A stretch of 64,000 bases of DNA from NCBI GenBank assembly GCA_949358305.1, contig OX442314.1:24357060-24421059 (forward strand). Direction: 5' to 3'. The notes under the pieces were generated by a model that was not told the DNA's origin, made no database searches, and saw nothing but the letters and a program-made list of their open reading frames with translations. Made by a program: the position numbers and the translations under genes. Positions 11,491-23,144 of the stretch are shown piece by piece; within the stretch, counting starts at the first letter, position 1; each line of letters opens with the position of its first letter. The DNA is from Strigamia acuminata. Lineage: Eukaryota > Arthropoda > Chilopoda > Geophilomorpha > Linotaeniidae.

Positions 11491-14154
11491 TAAACAAATA
11501 ACCCGACCCCGGATATTTATGCAAAATAAAATTCGTTTTATGCACATAAAATATGCACCAAAAAGTCCATTTTATGCAAAATAAAAAAATTTATTCGAGT
11601 GAAATCAGGTGTTAAATAATAACTTAATGCCACTTCAAAGTGTTCTTGATGTAAATGAATTATAATTAGTAATTACAATTTATTTTTATCTATTTTTTTA
11701 TTTTTTTATTTGTTTATTTCTTAAAACTTTTTCCAGACACTAGTTTAGTGACTTCCCCTGGTGTCTGTTTTTGGCAAAGTCCTCAGTTTTCCAAACGCAA
11801 GCATACGTACACAATATGTGTCTTAAAAAAAAGGCAAAAATTATTACGTACATGTTACATATCGTTAAAAAAAGACACAAATCGCCGTTTTTCCCGGAAA
11901 ACTGGTGATTTATTTCTGATTTTCGGAAAATATGCATTTATAGTCAATTTCAGCTTTTTATTGAATAAAAATAATTCCTATGCATTTATCGTAACCCTAC
12001 AATAACATATGGTACTTAATTCTGCGAAATGCTATACATTTTGGAATGCATTAAATGAAAAGCAATATATTGTAAAATATATTTTTCAACCATATGGGCA
12101 ATTTTTGAAGCACAATAGCGAAATTGAGTAGATCAGATTCCTGCATTGACATCTCAATCATCGTATGAGAATATTGTTTACACTATTAAAATAGCAGTTT
12201 ATTCACACTGCATATCACATAGCAGTATTATGAGAAATAATAACATTTCAAAAACATCACAGACTCAAAAAAACAATAAATTGGATTTGAAAAAGGAAGT
12301 AAATTGCATTAAAATTCTAACCTTCATAATTAAAATTTGTTGAGAAAATAGCATTCATAATAGAAACTCACTTTGGGACCTCGAATAATAGCAAGAATTG
12401 AGATAATTACTTATTCTTCGCTCGAGGATGATTTACCCAGAGTGTAAAAAATCGATGAAAAAAATAATCACGAGTTTATAAAAGATTTTTTCAATTAGGA
12501 ATAAATTCAAGGATCACATTAGGATTGTTTGCAATAATTATTTGAAGATTTTTCAATTTGTAATCTGTTAAAACACTTCTGATCTCAAATTTCTAATTGC
12601 ATTAAAAATTTAATTTGAAACACGTTAGAGCCTCAGCTAAAACCAGAACACATGAATTAGATTAAAAAGTAATTTAGTTTCAGTATGTGGTTAAAGCTGC
12701 GTTTTTCCAAACCAAATAAATATGTCCCACTCAACTAAGTCCACGAGAATAATACAACAGTACTTATAAGAAATATAATCACCAAATCTGAAGTCTACTT
12801 TTTTAAATTAAAAATCATTATTTGATTTCACATTTCACTTAAATATTAATCTTGAAGTTTTCGATTAAGTAATACAATAATTTAAAGTGAATGTTTTGTG
12901 TCTCCAAGCTGAAGATTCGGAAATAATTTATGTTTAATGGACTTGAGGAATAAGATTAACCTTCAATCACAAGCATGACCAGGTTAAATTTGCCCACACC
13001 TCGCTGAGAAAATAAACCACAAAGACAAATTGATTGGCAATGGTTCAAGACAGACGTGTGACCAAACCGATGAAACCATTCAAACCAACAATAAAAATAT
13101 TTATTTTTAAATCTCCTGCTTTAAAAACCCAACTAAAAATTTAGACACCTACAAAAATCACTTATAAAACACGAATATTTTACCACTTTTATGAACTACG
13201 ACCACAAAATCTTCAACCTAAACCAATACAGAAGCTTTTCCTATAAGGAGTCAACAAATCCAAAGCTCATTCTACATTTCCTAACCATAAAGAGTGCATT
13301 TCCATTCGTACTTATTCCTTTCAGTTTCTAAATTTATTCCTTAAAAAAAAGCTACATCCATTAACCATTTTATGTACATAACTAAACTTGCTTGTTTCGT
13401 CTCGAGCATCATTTCATTTGCATTAAAAGACAATGGAAAAGCAAGTAGCTAAAAATCAAACTGTGGCGCTGGCAACAGGCGTGAAAAGTACGGCAGCCAT
13501 TAAGGTGACTACAAATTCATCAAATAGGTGCTACATTAGATTGAAGGAAGGAGCAAATTCATGTGCGCACGCGATCGGAGACAACATCAACCGCAATGCG
13601 TGCAGATAAAGCACCCATGTCGAGTGATCATCCTTAGGTTTTATACAATCCCATCTATCCATCCATCCATCTATGCTCCTATTCTATCCATTGGTGTGTT
13701 AGTGGAGCGAGCAAAGGAATAATGGCAGGACTTCCCTTTTAAAGGTTAAGTGCGGTGTAAAAATGCAGCACCAGACGCCTCTGCACTCTCATAACTCACG
13801 CTTAAAACGCTTCGACGTGGCGCTCGTACGACCTTTCGATGCCTATAAAAGGCCCCGTTAATGAGTCATTTGAAATTCGGTTTCGTCACCCACCCCTTGC
13901 ACTGGCGCCATCTGCTCGTCTTTTTTCAATCTACTTAAAAGAAGGAAGGAAGGAAAAATACAAATTTGGGCCACTTTAGTGAAACTTGCGAGATTGACGC
14001 TGCCAATTCAGTCGAGGCAACACCTTTTATCATTTGAAAATCAATTCCCAGGTCAGCAACAAATTACCAATTTTAAAAAGTGGCCAATCTTCATTTGTTA
14101 AAGCACCAGCAAAATTCATTTCAACATTTTATACACATACTCTAGTACCATCCA

Positions 14155-14475
14155 ATCCCATATGGTTCAAAAATGTATTATACAATATATTAATTTTCAC
14201 TTCATTAAGCATATTATTTGTACATTAAATAATGCATTTTGTAATGCCATTGAAAATGAATTTCATAATGCTATTGAAAATGCATTTCATAATGCCATTG
14301 AAAAAATGCATTTTAAAATTGCATTCAAATTAGACAAATAATCACACAAAGAATGCATTTTACAAAATGTATTACCATTTGCAAACCAATGGCACGCAAA
14401 AATGAATTACAAAAAGCCCTTTTCGTGAAACCAAATGCATTTCAAATACATTGCAATATAATTTCAATGTAAGAT
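14155..14475 (+). repeat. AATGCATT-rich dispersed repeat, copy 3
   Basis: The longest copy, with three internal near-tandem phrases of about 29 bp (CATAATGCCATTGAAAATG type) between 14230 and 14310 and the family 3' phrase TACATTGCAATATAATTTCA. Further fragments lie at 12020-12095 and 25690-25850. Confidence 0.65.
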
Positions 14476-16838
14476 ATACGGTAAACGATAAACGACAAAC
14501 TGTGCTGTGCTGTGAATGTGTCCATCAATTTGTCTTTTTTAACAAAAAAAAAGAAAGTAAAACACCAACGTTAATTGAAATTAGTGAGTGGATTTGAGAG
14601 AGAACAAGTCGAGCATAGAAATACAGCAAAACGCACGCGTCCGCCACATAAACATAAGTTGGATCACTGCCAAAATAGGACCCAGGAACAAACAGACCAA
14701 ACAGAGCTCACGGTAGGGCCGAGGATTTGTGGCCGACCGGAGAAAAACACCGCCTAAATCCATCGACCCAAAGTCTTAAGTCGCGGAGAGCCCAGTTTGT
14801 CCACTTTTCGTGATTAATTGCGAAGGTTTCTCCACTCAAACTGCTAAAGTCCTAAACTCGCACGATACACTAAATAATTTCCAGATATTTGTTGCTTTGT
14901 ATAACGTAGCTGAAGGACGGGAAAAGACGACCGAAACGCCGACGAACATCATGCCGGCCATTCATCTTGTCGATGTGGCCGTGGTTTATGGCCGCAAGAA
15001 AGACATTGCAGCGAATGTAGCTCAATGGTTCTTCCTTTGGCCAAACCCTCCTTACGCAGAATACAAACATGTTTTCTACGCAGTTTGCCAAATGGTTTTA
15101 AAGAGGCGATTTATGATTGGGACGTGATTTGAAAGGCGGAAAAGGAGAAGAAAAAAAAAACGAAAAAAAAAAAGTTGAATGAAAAATTTAAAAATAAAAA
15201 AAAGAGAAAAATTGAAAGAAAATGTTTCTATTTTGCATTTTGTATTGAAATTCAATTAAGCGGAATGGGTTATGCTAGTGAAAGTAAATAATACAATGCA
15301 GCATGTAATAGGAATCGGTTTCCCGATCTCGATGGCGCAGCGCGAGGAGGAGATAAGTGTGATCTCTGACACGTTCGAGTGGAGAAAATCATTTTCCTAG
15401 TTGGCTGATTTAATTAAGAGACTCGATGACTCATTGTGCCATGCCAACATCTCTCAGCCACTGGAGGAGTCGCCTGTTAGGCGTCAGCTCGAAAGTTTCT
15501 TGATTTAAGACTCGAAATCGTTTGGAACAAACACAAAAACGAAGTTTCATTTCATTTCCTAGCCAATTGCCCCATTCTGATTATTATTTTCCAAAAATTT
15601 CGTGCCAACTTTGTGTTGCAGTTATTAAGCACAGTCACAAATTTCGCTTCAATTCGTTCTTGGCAGCTCGCATTTATTCGAAAATCGACTGGGAAATAAA
15701 ATTCTTAATCAAAGATTCCACGTTTGGAATCTTATAGCTCATAAATCAATTTTTAAGATGATAAGAGCGGCTTTTATATATTTCTCATTAAACTTAACGT
15801 CTTCATTGGACACTAATTAACTTACAATCAAAGTTTTAGTTAATAAAAAAAATAATAACGTGTAATTTTGAATCTAAACTTCTTGTTTGCCCACAAATAA
15901 AAGGAAAAAAAGGGTAGGCTTCACTGTGCTGCGTTTGGCACCTCCTAAGACATCAATTGTTCATTTTGACAATGGATTAGGTAATCATGGTTGATGTCGT
16001 AGACGCCACAAACAAATTGATTGTTTCTGATCCAAAGTGTTATCTCTTTTTTGAGGCACCAGAAGAGAAAGAAAAAAAATCAATTTTTTTTTTTTTTTTT
16101 TTTTTACTAATCAAATAATGTAAAAAAAAAACCGTTTATGACTTAGATGGAATGAAGCTACTGTAGTTTCCACACCGAATTTAACCGTTGATAATTGAAT
16201 TTGTTGAAAAAAATTCGATCAAAAAACGAATGAATTTGACTAAGTCTATTTCCTTAGGACAGAATTAATTCAACACTCGCAAGCTCGAGTTTTGACATCT
16301 TTTGGGATGACAAAATCACGAGGCACATTCACAAATGCTTGTTTAGTTTGCAGTTAAACACGTTTTGTTGTTTAAATGTCGTGCGCATGCCCAATGCGTC
16401 TGTAAACACACTACTTTTCAAAATATACCGCATCTCCTGGCAGTGGTACTGTATAGGTACCACTTTATTTTAGGTAAAATCTGATAAAATCTTGCAAAAC
16501 CTTGCAAAATCTCGCAAAATTCCGCGCGATCTCATACTGGTACCTCTGAAGATATCCACAATAGTACCACTAAAGAAACTCAAAAAGTACCACAAAATAT
16601 GAAATCCAGGAATAAACAGCAATCAAACATGGCGAATTGGGACGAAAATTGATAAAAAAATAACGCAAATATCCCCAGAATAAAAAGTCGGATTGTCAAA
16701 AATTAAACAGCAAACGAAAGAACAGAAAAAACAATACCAGAAACGTTAATTAAACAACACTATGCGAAACTAATGATTAATACATATTTAATTGAACAGT
16801 ATACATTTTTTGAGACACCGTATATAGCAAAACAGTAA

Positions 16839-16972
16839 CTGCATTCAAAAATAAAAATAAGAATTTTAGTTTAAGTGTATTTTAAGTTTTAACATGGGTT
16901 TAAACAAGAAATGATGTCATTTTTGTTTTAAAATTCAGGTAAAACACAAAATATTGAAGTTTTTGAATGCAG
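16839..16972. mobile_element. CTGCATTC MITE family, copy in intron 1 (134 bp)
   Basis: Starts CTGCATTCAAAAATAAAAAT and ends with the inverted TTTTTGAATGCAG followed by CTAG. The interior has GATGTCATTTTTGTTTTAAA. Other copies: 19147-19291, 31050-31267, and truncated copies at 34972-35080 and 37510-37590 with their duplicates in unit 2. Confidence 0.75.
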
Positions 16973-19146
16973 CTAGTCAAAATTTCAAGTTTCCAAATAT
17001 CCAAGTTAAACTTTGCGGTTTATCAAGCACAAGCACCTATTGCCAGAAGGTAGTATGAATGTCATTTTCCCTCTAGTTCAAAATTAAGTCGTATTAGACA
17101 GACTCATCTCCATGCAAATAGAAATTCTGCTTAATGGAAGAAAAGTAGAATGTGTATGCTCTGCGAGAGCAGGAAGAGTCCAAACTGAATGCTTCAGTTC
17201 AGACGAGAACTGAAAGACCCATTGCCACACCCTCAAGCAATACTTGTCTGCTTGCAACCACATGTCACTATTCCCATCTGACGCCATTTTTGGACTGTTT
17301 GCCCTTACCTTGAGGCACTGATTACTGCATTACATAGTCGATGAACAGGCACACAGCCGCAGTTTGGAAATTTGGTTTTTATTCATTGATCTTTATAAAA
17401 TAGAATAGTTTCAACCAGAAAACGTAAAAATAAAAAATAGCGAAAATATTTCTACTCTAAACTCTCTGTATTTTTGCTCGTTATCTCTAATTATCTCGAA
17501 ATCAGTTTTACATCATTATGCCTTACCATATACTGTATTTAAACTCTAAAACCAACGACCCACGGCAATCAAAATCAATTAAAACCATGTGAACAGTATC
17601 AAAACACGTGATGCTTTATGGACCAAAACGAGTCACAATAAGAAAACAAAAATATTAAAATGCACTTGATTCTGCAGATGCTTCTCTGCATTGCAAATAA
17701 ATACAAAAACAATAATTCTTGCATTTGTAATCATCTGTAACTCGGTCGTACACACTAATCGACACTCAAACAAGCATAAATTATTAAAAATGAATTAAAA
17801 ATTCATATTACATATTTTTCTTCACATTTTTCGTCCAAGCACAAGCATTACAAGCAGTAACCCAAGTCGCCAATTTACGCGACAGAAGCGAATGTATCTG
17901 ATGTAATAACTTACCTTGAAGCATTCTGCCAACTTGATATGTTTTCAGGGATATTCTAACAGTTTTGATGCTCGCTAATTACATGTATAATAGGGCTGTC
18001 CAGAATTGAATTGCGTTCTTCCTTAACTTCATTAAACTTTCAAACGCAAGCTGCTACTCTAAACAGGCGAAAAGAGAGGGGGAAAAAAATACAATTAATT
18101 CAAAAACTTTTCTTCTGATGCACAGTCACAGAAGACGAGAACAAAAAGAAATGGAAGAAGAAAAGAAATATAAAACCCCAGAGAAACGCGTGAGAAGTTT
18201 CTTTTCATTCAACCAAATCGATAAAAATGAAGCAATATCTATATTCAAAAAAAAAATATTTAAAAAAAAAAAAAAGACAAAAAAAGAAACGCACTTTGAA
18301 AGTGATGAATTAGATTTTAAACTGGTCTTTTGGTTATTTCAATTAAGGCACAAAGATATCGACTGCGTGCGAAAATTGACGTTTTTATTGCATGGCAATG
18401 ATAGTGGAGAAGTTAGCCACCTTATAGGAGGGTACAAAGAGCCCTTCGAGACGTCACCTGTGATTAATTCCTAGTGAAAGGTCTAGTGCACCTCGGGGAA
18501 ATTACCCTCACTCTATACAGACATTTTCAGACGGCGTGGAACATGTCTGTTTTCTTTACTCTTTTTCTCTCTCTGTTTCTCTCTCTCTCTATCTCGTCCC
18601 AACTCATCATCGCCAACTAGGACTGAAATTGCTATTTGATCCCCCTAACAAACACTAGTCTCTCTTCGACACTTTCGACTGAGCAATTAATTACATCTTT
18701 TCGCAAGCTTTGACGAAGTGGCGCGTACGGAATTGAAGCGCAATTTAAATTAAACGTAGTCAAGATAAAAATCCAAGAAACCAATTTGGAATTCAAGGTA
18801 TATCAACTGCACATTTTAGCTGCAAATTTTTAGAATCGCATTTGCATTGAAATTAATCCACGTTGTAATAACATGGGTTGGACGAGCTTATGTTGGATTA
18901 CGAAACGCAACCTGTTGCAATTAAATAAAAACCAGACTAATATTAAGCAAACACCCGAACGCAAAACTAAACTCGCGCTTAAATAAATAGAAGCAATGAG
19001 AAGAACGTCTATATTTTAAATCTCACCACTTCCCATTCATTTCCATGATTCAAATTTATCAATCTTTCGTTCGTCTACCCGCATTTTAAATATCACGTTT
19101 GAATACGTCTTAACACACTTTCTTCGTAGATACAGAGATTCACTAG

Positions 19147-19291
19147 CTGCATTCAAAAATAAAAATACTTGTGTTTTAAAAATGTTAGTTTAAGTATATT
19201 TTAAGTTTTAATATAGGTTTAAACAGGAAATGATGTCATTTTTGTTTAAAAATTGAAGTAAAACACAAAATATTTTGGTTTTTGAATGCAG
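19147..19291. mobile_element. CTGCATTC MITE family, best-preserved copy (145 bp)
   Basis: Both termini are intact (CTGCATTCAAAAA and its inverse), flanked on both sides by CTAG, which is either a 4-bp target duplication or part of the element ends. About 30 bp of inverted repeat runs inward and includes TGTGTTTTA / TAAAACACA. Confidence 0.8.
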
Positions 19292-19700
19292 CTAGTTCAG
19301 TTGAACTATCAAATCGTTTTCGAGGTTTTTTAATTAGTTGGACCATTCAAACCAAATTTGTACGAACACCGGAATCTCTAAAGCTAACTTACTATTTTCT
19401 GTGACAAGTTAACGTCATTTGAAGCTCTCTAATGCTCTCGGCATTAAAACAAACAAAGATTTAAAAAAACAACAAATGAGTCCCTGATAATGACATCTAT
19501 TTTGCTGTTGCTTTAAGCTTCATTCCAATATTTATTTAAATTTTTTTATTTTCCTCAAAAACTAAACAAATTAACCAACAAAAAAATTCAAAACAAACAA
19601 AAAAATCCTAATCTCGCTCATATCTCTTCCTTCCAAATTAACTGGCAAAACGGAGCAAATATTGCAACTGGCACGAGCGAAAAGGGTGATTGGAAGTGTG

Positions 19701-19722
19701 GTGTGTGTGTGTGTGTGTGTGT
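19701..19722. repeat. GT microsatellite
   Basis: About eleven GT dinucleotides in intron 1. Confidence 0.9.
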
Positions 19723-20065
19723 ACGCAGACTCAGTCACCTGTAAAGTTGCTCGTACCTCCAATAAAAATCTGAAATCGAAGCTCCCACCAACTTTACACG
19801 CTGCGTTCGGCTCGAAGCAATTTTATTTGGCTATGGAAACTTGATGCCTGTCTTCTGCGTGTGCGATGGAGGAAAGAAGAGAGGTTGGGGTGGCGGAATT
19901 GAGCGGGAAGGGGCGAAGGGGCCCTTTGAATGCACTCGAGCACGAGAAACAAGATGAGGAGGGCGGGCGGGCGGGCTGCTGTCTCTTTCTTTTAACGAGG
20001 TCAGCACAGCACAGCGCCGAAAGAAACACACGCACTGACGCCCAATCAATGTTTTGTGTTTACAG

Positions 20066-20253
20066 GTTCCACAAATTCAAAGTGGGACGCCTTGTAAACG
20101 CCACGACGTGCGAAGGCGGATACGTTCAAATAAGGGACGGCACAAAGGACTCGGATTCGCCCGGTTTCTTTTGCGGAGAAGTGGATCGACCGCAGGTGTA
20201 CATCTCGGAGACGAGTCACGTGACTATCAAGTTCCACGTGCGTCTTTTCTCAG
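20066..20253 (+). CDS. CUB/LDLa membrane protein, exon 2 (body of CUB1)
   Basis: Acceptor TTTACAG before 20066 and donor CAG|GTGAAA after 20253. One base completes the Arg codon from exon 1 and one base is left over. The 62 full codons contain the classical CUB second half: a cysteine (TTCEGGYVQIRDG), the GYVQIRDG strand equivalent to the YxxVxDG motif of CUB domains, SPGFFCGE for the fourth cysteine, and VTIKFHVRLFSG, the terminal beta-strand before the FxxxY-like end encoded by the next exon. The phase matches both neighbours exactly. The frame continues open a few codons past the donor, so donor choice rests on the splice consensus and on phase with exon 3. CUB domains are extracellular protein-interaction modules. 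Confidence 0.85.
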
Positions 20254-22056
20254 GTGAAAAATTTATTGAAGAAAGATGCAGCTATTGTAATTAACCGGTC
20301 TTGTTGTTTAGTTGCTAAGTACGCACGCTTCCTTTCCCATTCGCTTTACCTTTTGCACATTGCTTTTGGCGTTGCAGTTGGAGGTTCCTTTACTGAAGCG
20401 TAGTTACTTCCATTTAATTTAATCACCGCAGGGTAACCCGAGAAGATGATCCGAAGCGAGTGCGCTAAGTCGAAGCTGAGTCTAATAAGATAGAGAATGT
20501 TGCTCGTTTCCCCACAAGAGTCAGTCGGAGTTGGCCGTTTACTGTTTGCTTTGCCTTGCTTTATCCGAAGCAAATTCTCTTGCTGTACTCGCTCGCTCTT
20601 CTCTTACTTCCTTTCCTCTGCAGCTGCGCTTGCGCTTCACATCTCAACCAGAGCTAACATTTTCCACTGCAGGTGTCAACTGAACGCTACGTGTCTTACT
20701 GCTTTGATTTAACAGTAGCAAACGGTTTGAAATAATTAAATCTCGAAAGTAGATTAAGGAGATTCAGCCAAATGAATGTTATGCAGGTAAAGCCAAGGGG
20801 CAGCAATGACACAAGTTTGCACAAACGTAATAAAATAAAAGGCGGTTTTGGACTTTTGGATTTGTAACGTGATATCACGGTTATGTCGTCTGACTATTTT
20901 CAGAATCTTTCTATCGCACAACAATCACAAAATCACAAAATTACAGAATCGTACATTTAATGAAACCCCTTAACGATAAGTTAGATGTTACACATGCAAT
21001 TGCTTTTGTAGTAAATCTATTGAATGTACCGTACAGGGAAGATGAAAGAAGCTGACTGTTGGCAACATCCACTTTTTTGTCGTGTAATTGTGCAGTGAAG
21101 AAATAATGGTTGGATACCTGTGGACAGTTAAAAAACAACAACGAGGAATTTTTTTTCTTTCTATTCCCTAGTTAGATGACTGATAATGTATAACTAAACA
21201 TTTTATCGATTAAGAGCTCTTATTCAAACCTGCCATTTTTGTCAGCAATTACAATTTCGGTTTTTCGTTTGTTACATTTGTTTAATGTAACAAACGAAGT
21301 CTGAACATCACGAACGAAGCGTACGTTCATCGATCGTGAGGTTAAATATGGAAACAATACCGTACTTTTGCAAAAATATGGTATTCTTGGTGTCTCAGTC
21401 GCGGCTACTATTCGAGGGCAACTCTTAATCGGTAAAATACGGTAATTAAAAAGCGCGCCTTCGGTTACACGTGCACCGAGGATGCGATTTTCAAAGTGTG
21501 TCGCATAAAATCCTAAGAAAGATTAAATAAGTCAAATTTCTTTGGATAGCAGCTCAAACTTTCATTTAAATTCTGATTTTTTTTGTTTCGCATTTGTTAA
21601 ACGCCTTTAATGCCTAATTAAAATTCCACACTTAGACTAAAAAAGCAAGGGGAAGAGCTCCACTGTCTTGAGTATTTCTTTTTTTCAGAAAAAAATGTTT
21701 TATCTTTTACTGCACAATTATTTTAATTTAAAAAAAAATACCTAAATTAAAATTTGAAATTAGGTTTTAAAGCTGAATTAGACCGAGACAATGGATCATT
21801 AGCCATAATAAAAATTAAAACTTTTGTTATTATAACACGGAAAGCCACCAGACTGGAAATTACTAATTTACCTTAGCTCAACTTTTCTGCATATTGAAAT
21901 CGCCAGAGTCCGATTAGCATTATAATACACCAACTCCCGAGAATTTCCCACCAGAAACACCCAACTCAAAAACTCCCAATCCAATTATAGATTTTTTTTC
22001 CCCCTCTTCTCCCCTAATACTTTTAATCTAAAATCACTTCTTCGATTATTTCACAG
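20254..22056 (+). other. Intron 2 of the CUB/LDLa gene
   Basis: 1.8-kb GT/AG intron (donor GTGAAA, acceptor TTTCACAG). Nothing recognisable beyond AT-rich DNA. The stretch 20340-20700 is GC-richer with chance frames on both strands. Confidence 0.7.
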
Positions 22057-22295
22057 ATAAGACCTACATAAGCTTTAATTCGAGAGCCGAACAGCGCTTC
22101 GAATTATATCCCCGATACGGCCAAAACCCGCAACTGTATTTGGACCGAAGAGGTAAACTAATCCCGGGAACGATATGCGATCGGCAATTCCCCGATTGTC
22201 AAAATTGTTTCTTACAATCCCCCAATTATCCGGGAGTATACCCACGCAATCTAAGATGCAAATATTACGTGAGCAGTAACAAAGGATCACTCAAA
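22057..22295 (+). CDS. CUB/LDLa membrane protein, exon 3 (end of CUB1, start of CUB2)
   Basis: Acceptor TTTCACAG before 22057 and strong donor AAA|GTAAGT after 22295. Two bases complete an Asp codon (DKTYISF), followed by 79 codons. The first part ends CUB1 and provides a linker (ELYPRYGQNPQLYLDRRG). A new CUB then opens with CDRQFPDCQNC and the diagnostic SPNYPGVYPRNLRCKYYV motif, the N-terminal strand of CUB domains that carries the first disulphide. The exon ends in phase 0 inside CUB2. The long minus-strand open frame over the same bases is a shadow. Confidence 0.9.
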
Positions 22296-22708
22296 GTAAG
22301 TAGAAATTAACAAACGCCATTCCCCATATGCTTGAAAAATATATTTCTACATTAAGGAAAGCACGGGTTCCTAAACTTTTTAGCATCGCGACCCATTTTT
22401 AAGCAAAGCGGTCTTCCGCACCCCACTCCATCTACCGATGCATTAAATTTTTCAAAAATGAACTACTAAAAAGAAAAAAAGAAATTTTTATATAATTTTG
22501 CATAAAATTTAACATAAAATAATTTTAGTGCACTATGCTAGGGGGGCGTCATGTCTAAAAGTTAGTTAGATTTTTACAATTGTGTCGTTGCGCCCCACCA
22601 AAAATCAGCTCGTTTGTGAAACGTTTGGGAAACGCTGAAATAAATTATTTTTGAAGCATATGATTTGGTCATTCACCATCAGCACCTGCAAGCGGTTTAA
22701 TTTTTTAG
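22296..22708 (+). other. Intron 3 with a hAT-like insertion
   Basis: A 413-bp GT/AG intron inside CUB2, phase 0. Most of it is a transposon relic at about 22363-22637, annotated separately. Removing the relic would leave an intron of about 140 bp, similar to the 130-bp intron that follows. Confidence 0.7.
22363..22637. mobile_element. Degenerate hAT-type MITE in intron 3
   Basis: The left end reads CACGGGTTCCTAAACTTTTT and the right end, read on the other strand, CAGCGTTTCCCAAACG. These imperfect inverted termini resemble the CAGNGTTTCCCAAA ends common in hAT-derived miniature elements. The interior contains the GCGACCC/GCGCCCC phrases typical of that class and no coding frame. No clear 8-bp target duplication was seen, so the boundaries are approximate. 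Confidence 0.5.
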
Positions 22709-23014
22709 TTGTTAGTACAAAACCAAGAAATCAATGTTGATGGTCAACGATGTGAAGATGTGATCCTCTGCCCAAACAGACCGGTCACTACTCAATGCCC
22801 GTACGATTACATCAACGTTTACGACGGTCTGAGTGAACGCAGTCCCTTGATTGGATCCTTCTGTGGACGCGGCAAACTGCCTTACGCCATCACGGGTTCC
22901 GGTCGACATCTGCTGCTAGTGTTCGTCAGTTCCCCGGCGGGTCCTTTGCTCAACACGGGCTTCCATTTCACGGCGGGGCCCTTTGCCAAATGGGCCGGCC
23001 ACGGAGCTACTAAA
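22709..23014 (+). CDS. CUB/LDLa membrane protein, exon 4 (body of CUB2)
   Basis: Acceptor TTTTTTAG before 22709 and donor AAA|GTAAGT after 23014, phase 0 at both ends, 102 codons. It completes CUB2: QRCEDVILC holds a cysteine pair, CPYDYINVYDG is a canonical CUB calcium-site strand (YDYINVYDG), SPLIGSFCGRGKLP holds the fourth cysteine and the SFCG motif, and HLLLVFVSS..NTGFHFTAG is the terminal strand pair. An open frame runs past the donor for about 60 codons but loses CUB similarity there, while the phase-0 exon at 23145 continues the protein. Confidence 0.9.
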
Positions 23015-23144
23015 GTAAGTGGTCATTTCCTCTTTTACGACTCGGGTTTGATGTCGAGAGGCACCCGCCATAAAAGGCACGAGCGGCTTTGTTGTGCACT
23101 TTGTAACGTACAAGTCAGCCCTTTTATTTTTCTATATAAATCAG

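Larger units (their letters stand above)
7321..20065 (+). other. Intron 1 of the CUB/LDLa gene (about 12.7 kb)
   Basis: GT/AG intron joining two halves of CUB1 in matching phase, so no coding exon is required in between. It holds a 974-bp SINE-containing palindrome (9621-10594), a degenerate minus-strand coding-like stretch (10854-11313), copies of the AATGCATT-rich repeat, two copies of the CTGCATTC MITE family (16839-16972, 19147-19291), poly-A/T tracts and a GT microsatellite (19701-19722). In 7321-9620, 12100-14150, 14500-16800 and 17000-19100 I see only AT-rich sequence with short chance frames. The GC-richer stretch 14580-15130 carries unrecognised open frames on both strands. Confidence 0.65.

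Noticed and set aside
17084-17287. 67-codon minus-strand frame beginning MASDGNSDMW
   Set aside because: Some coding-like feel but isolated, with no splice partners or recognised family. Not enough to call a gene.
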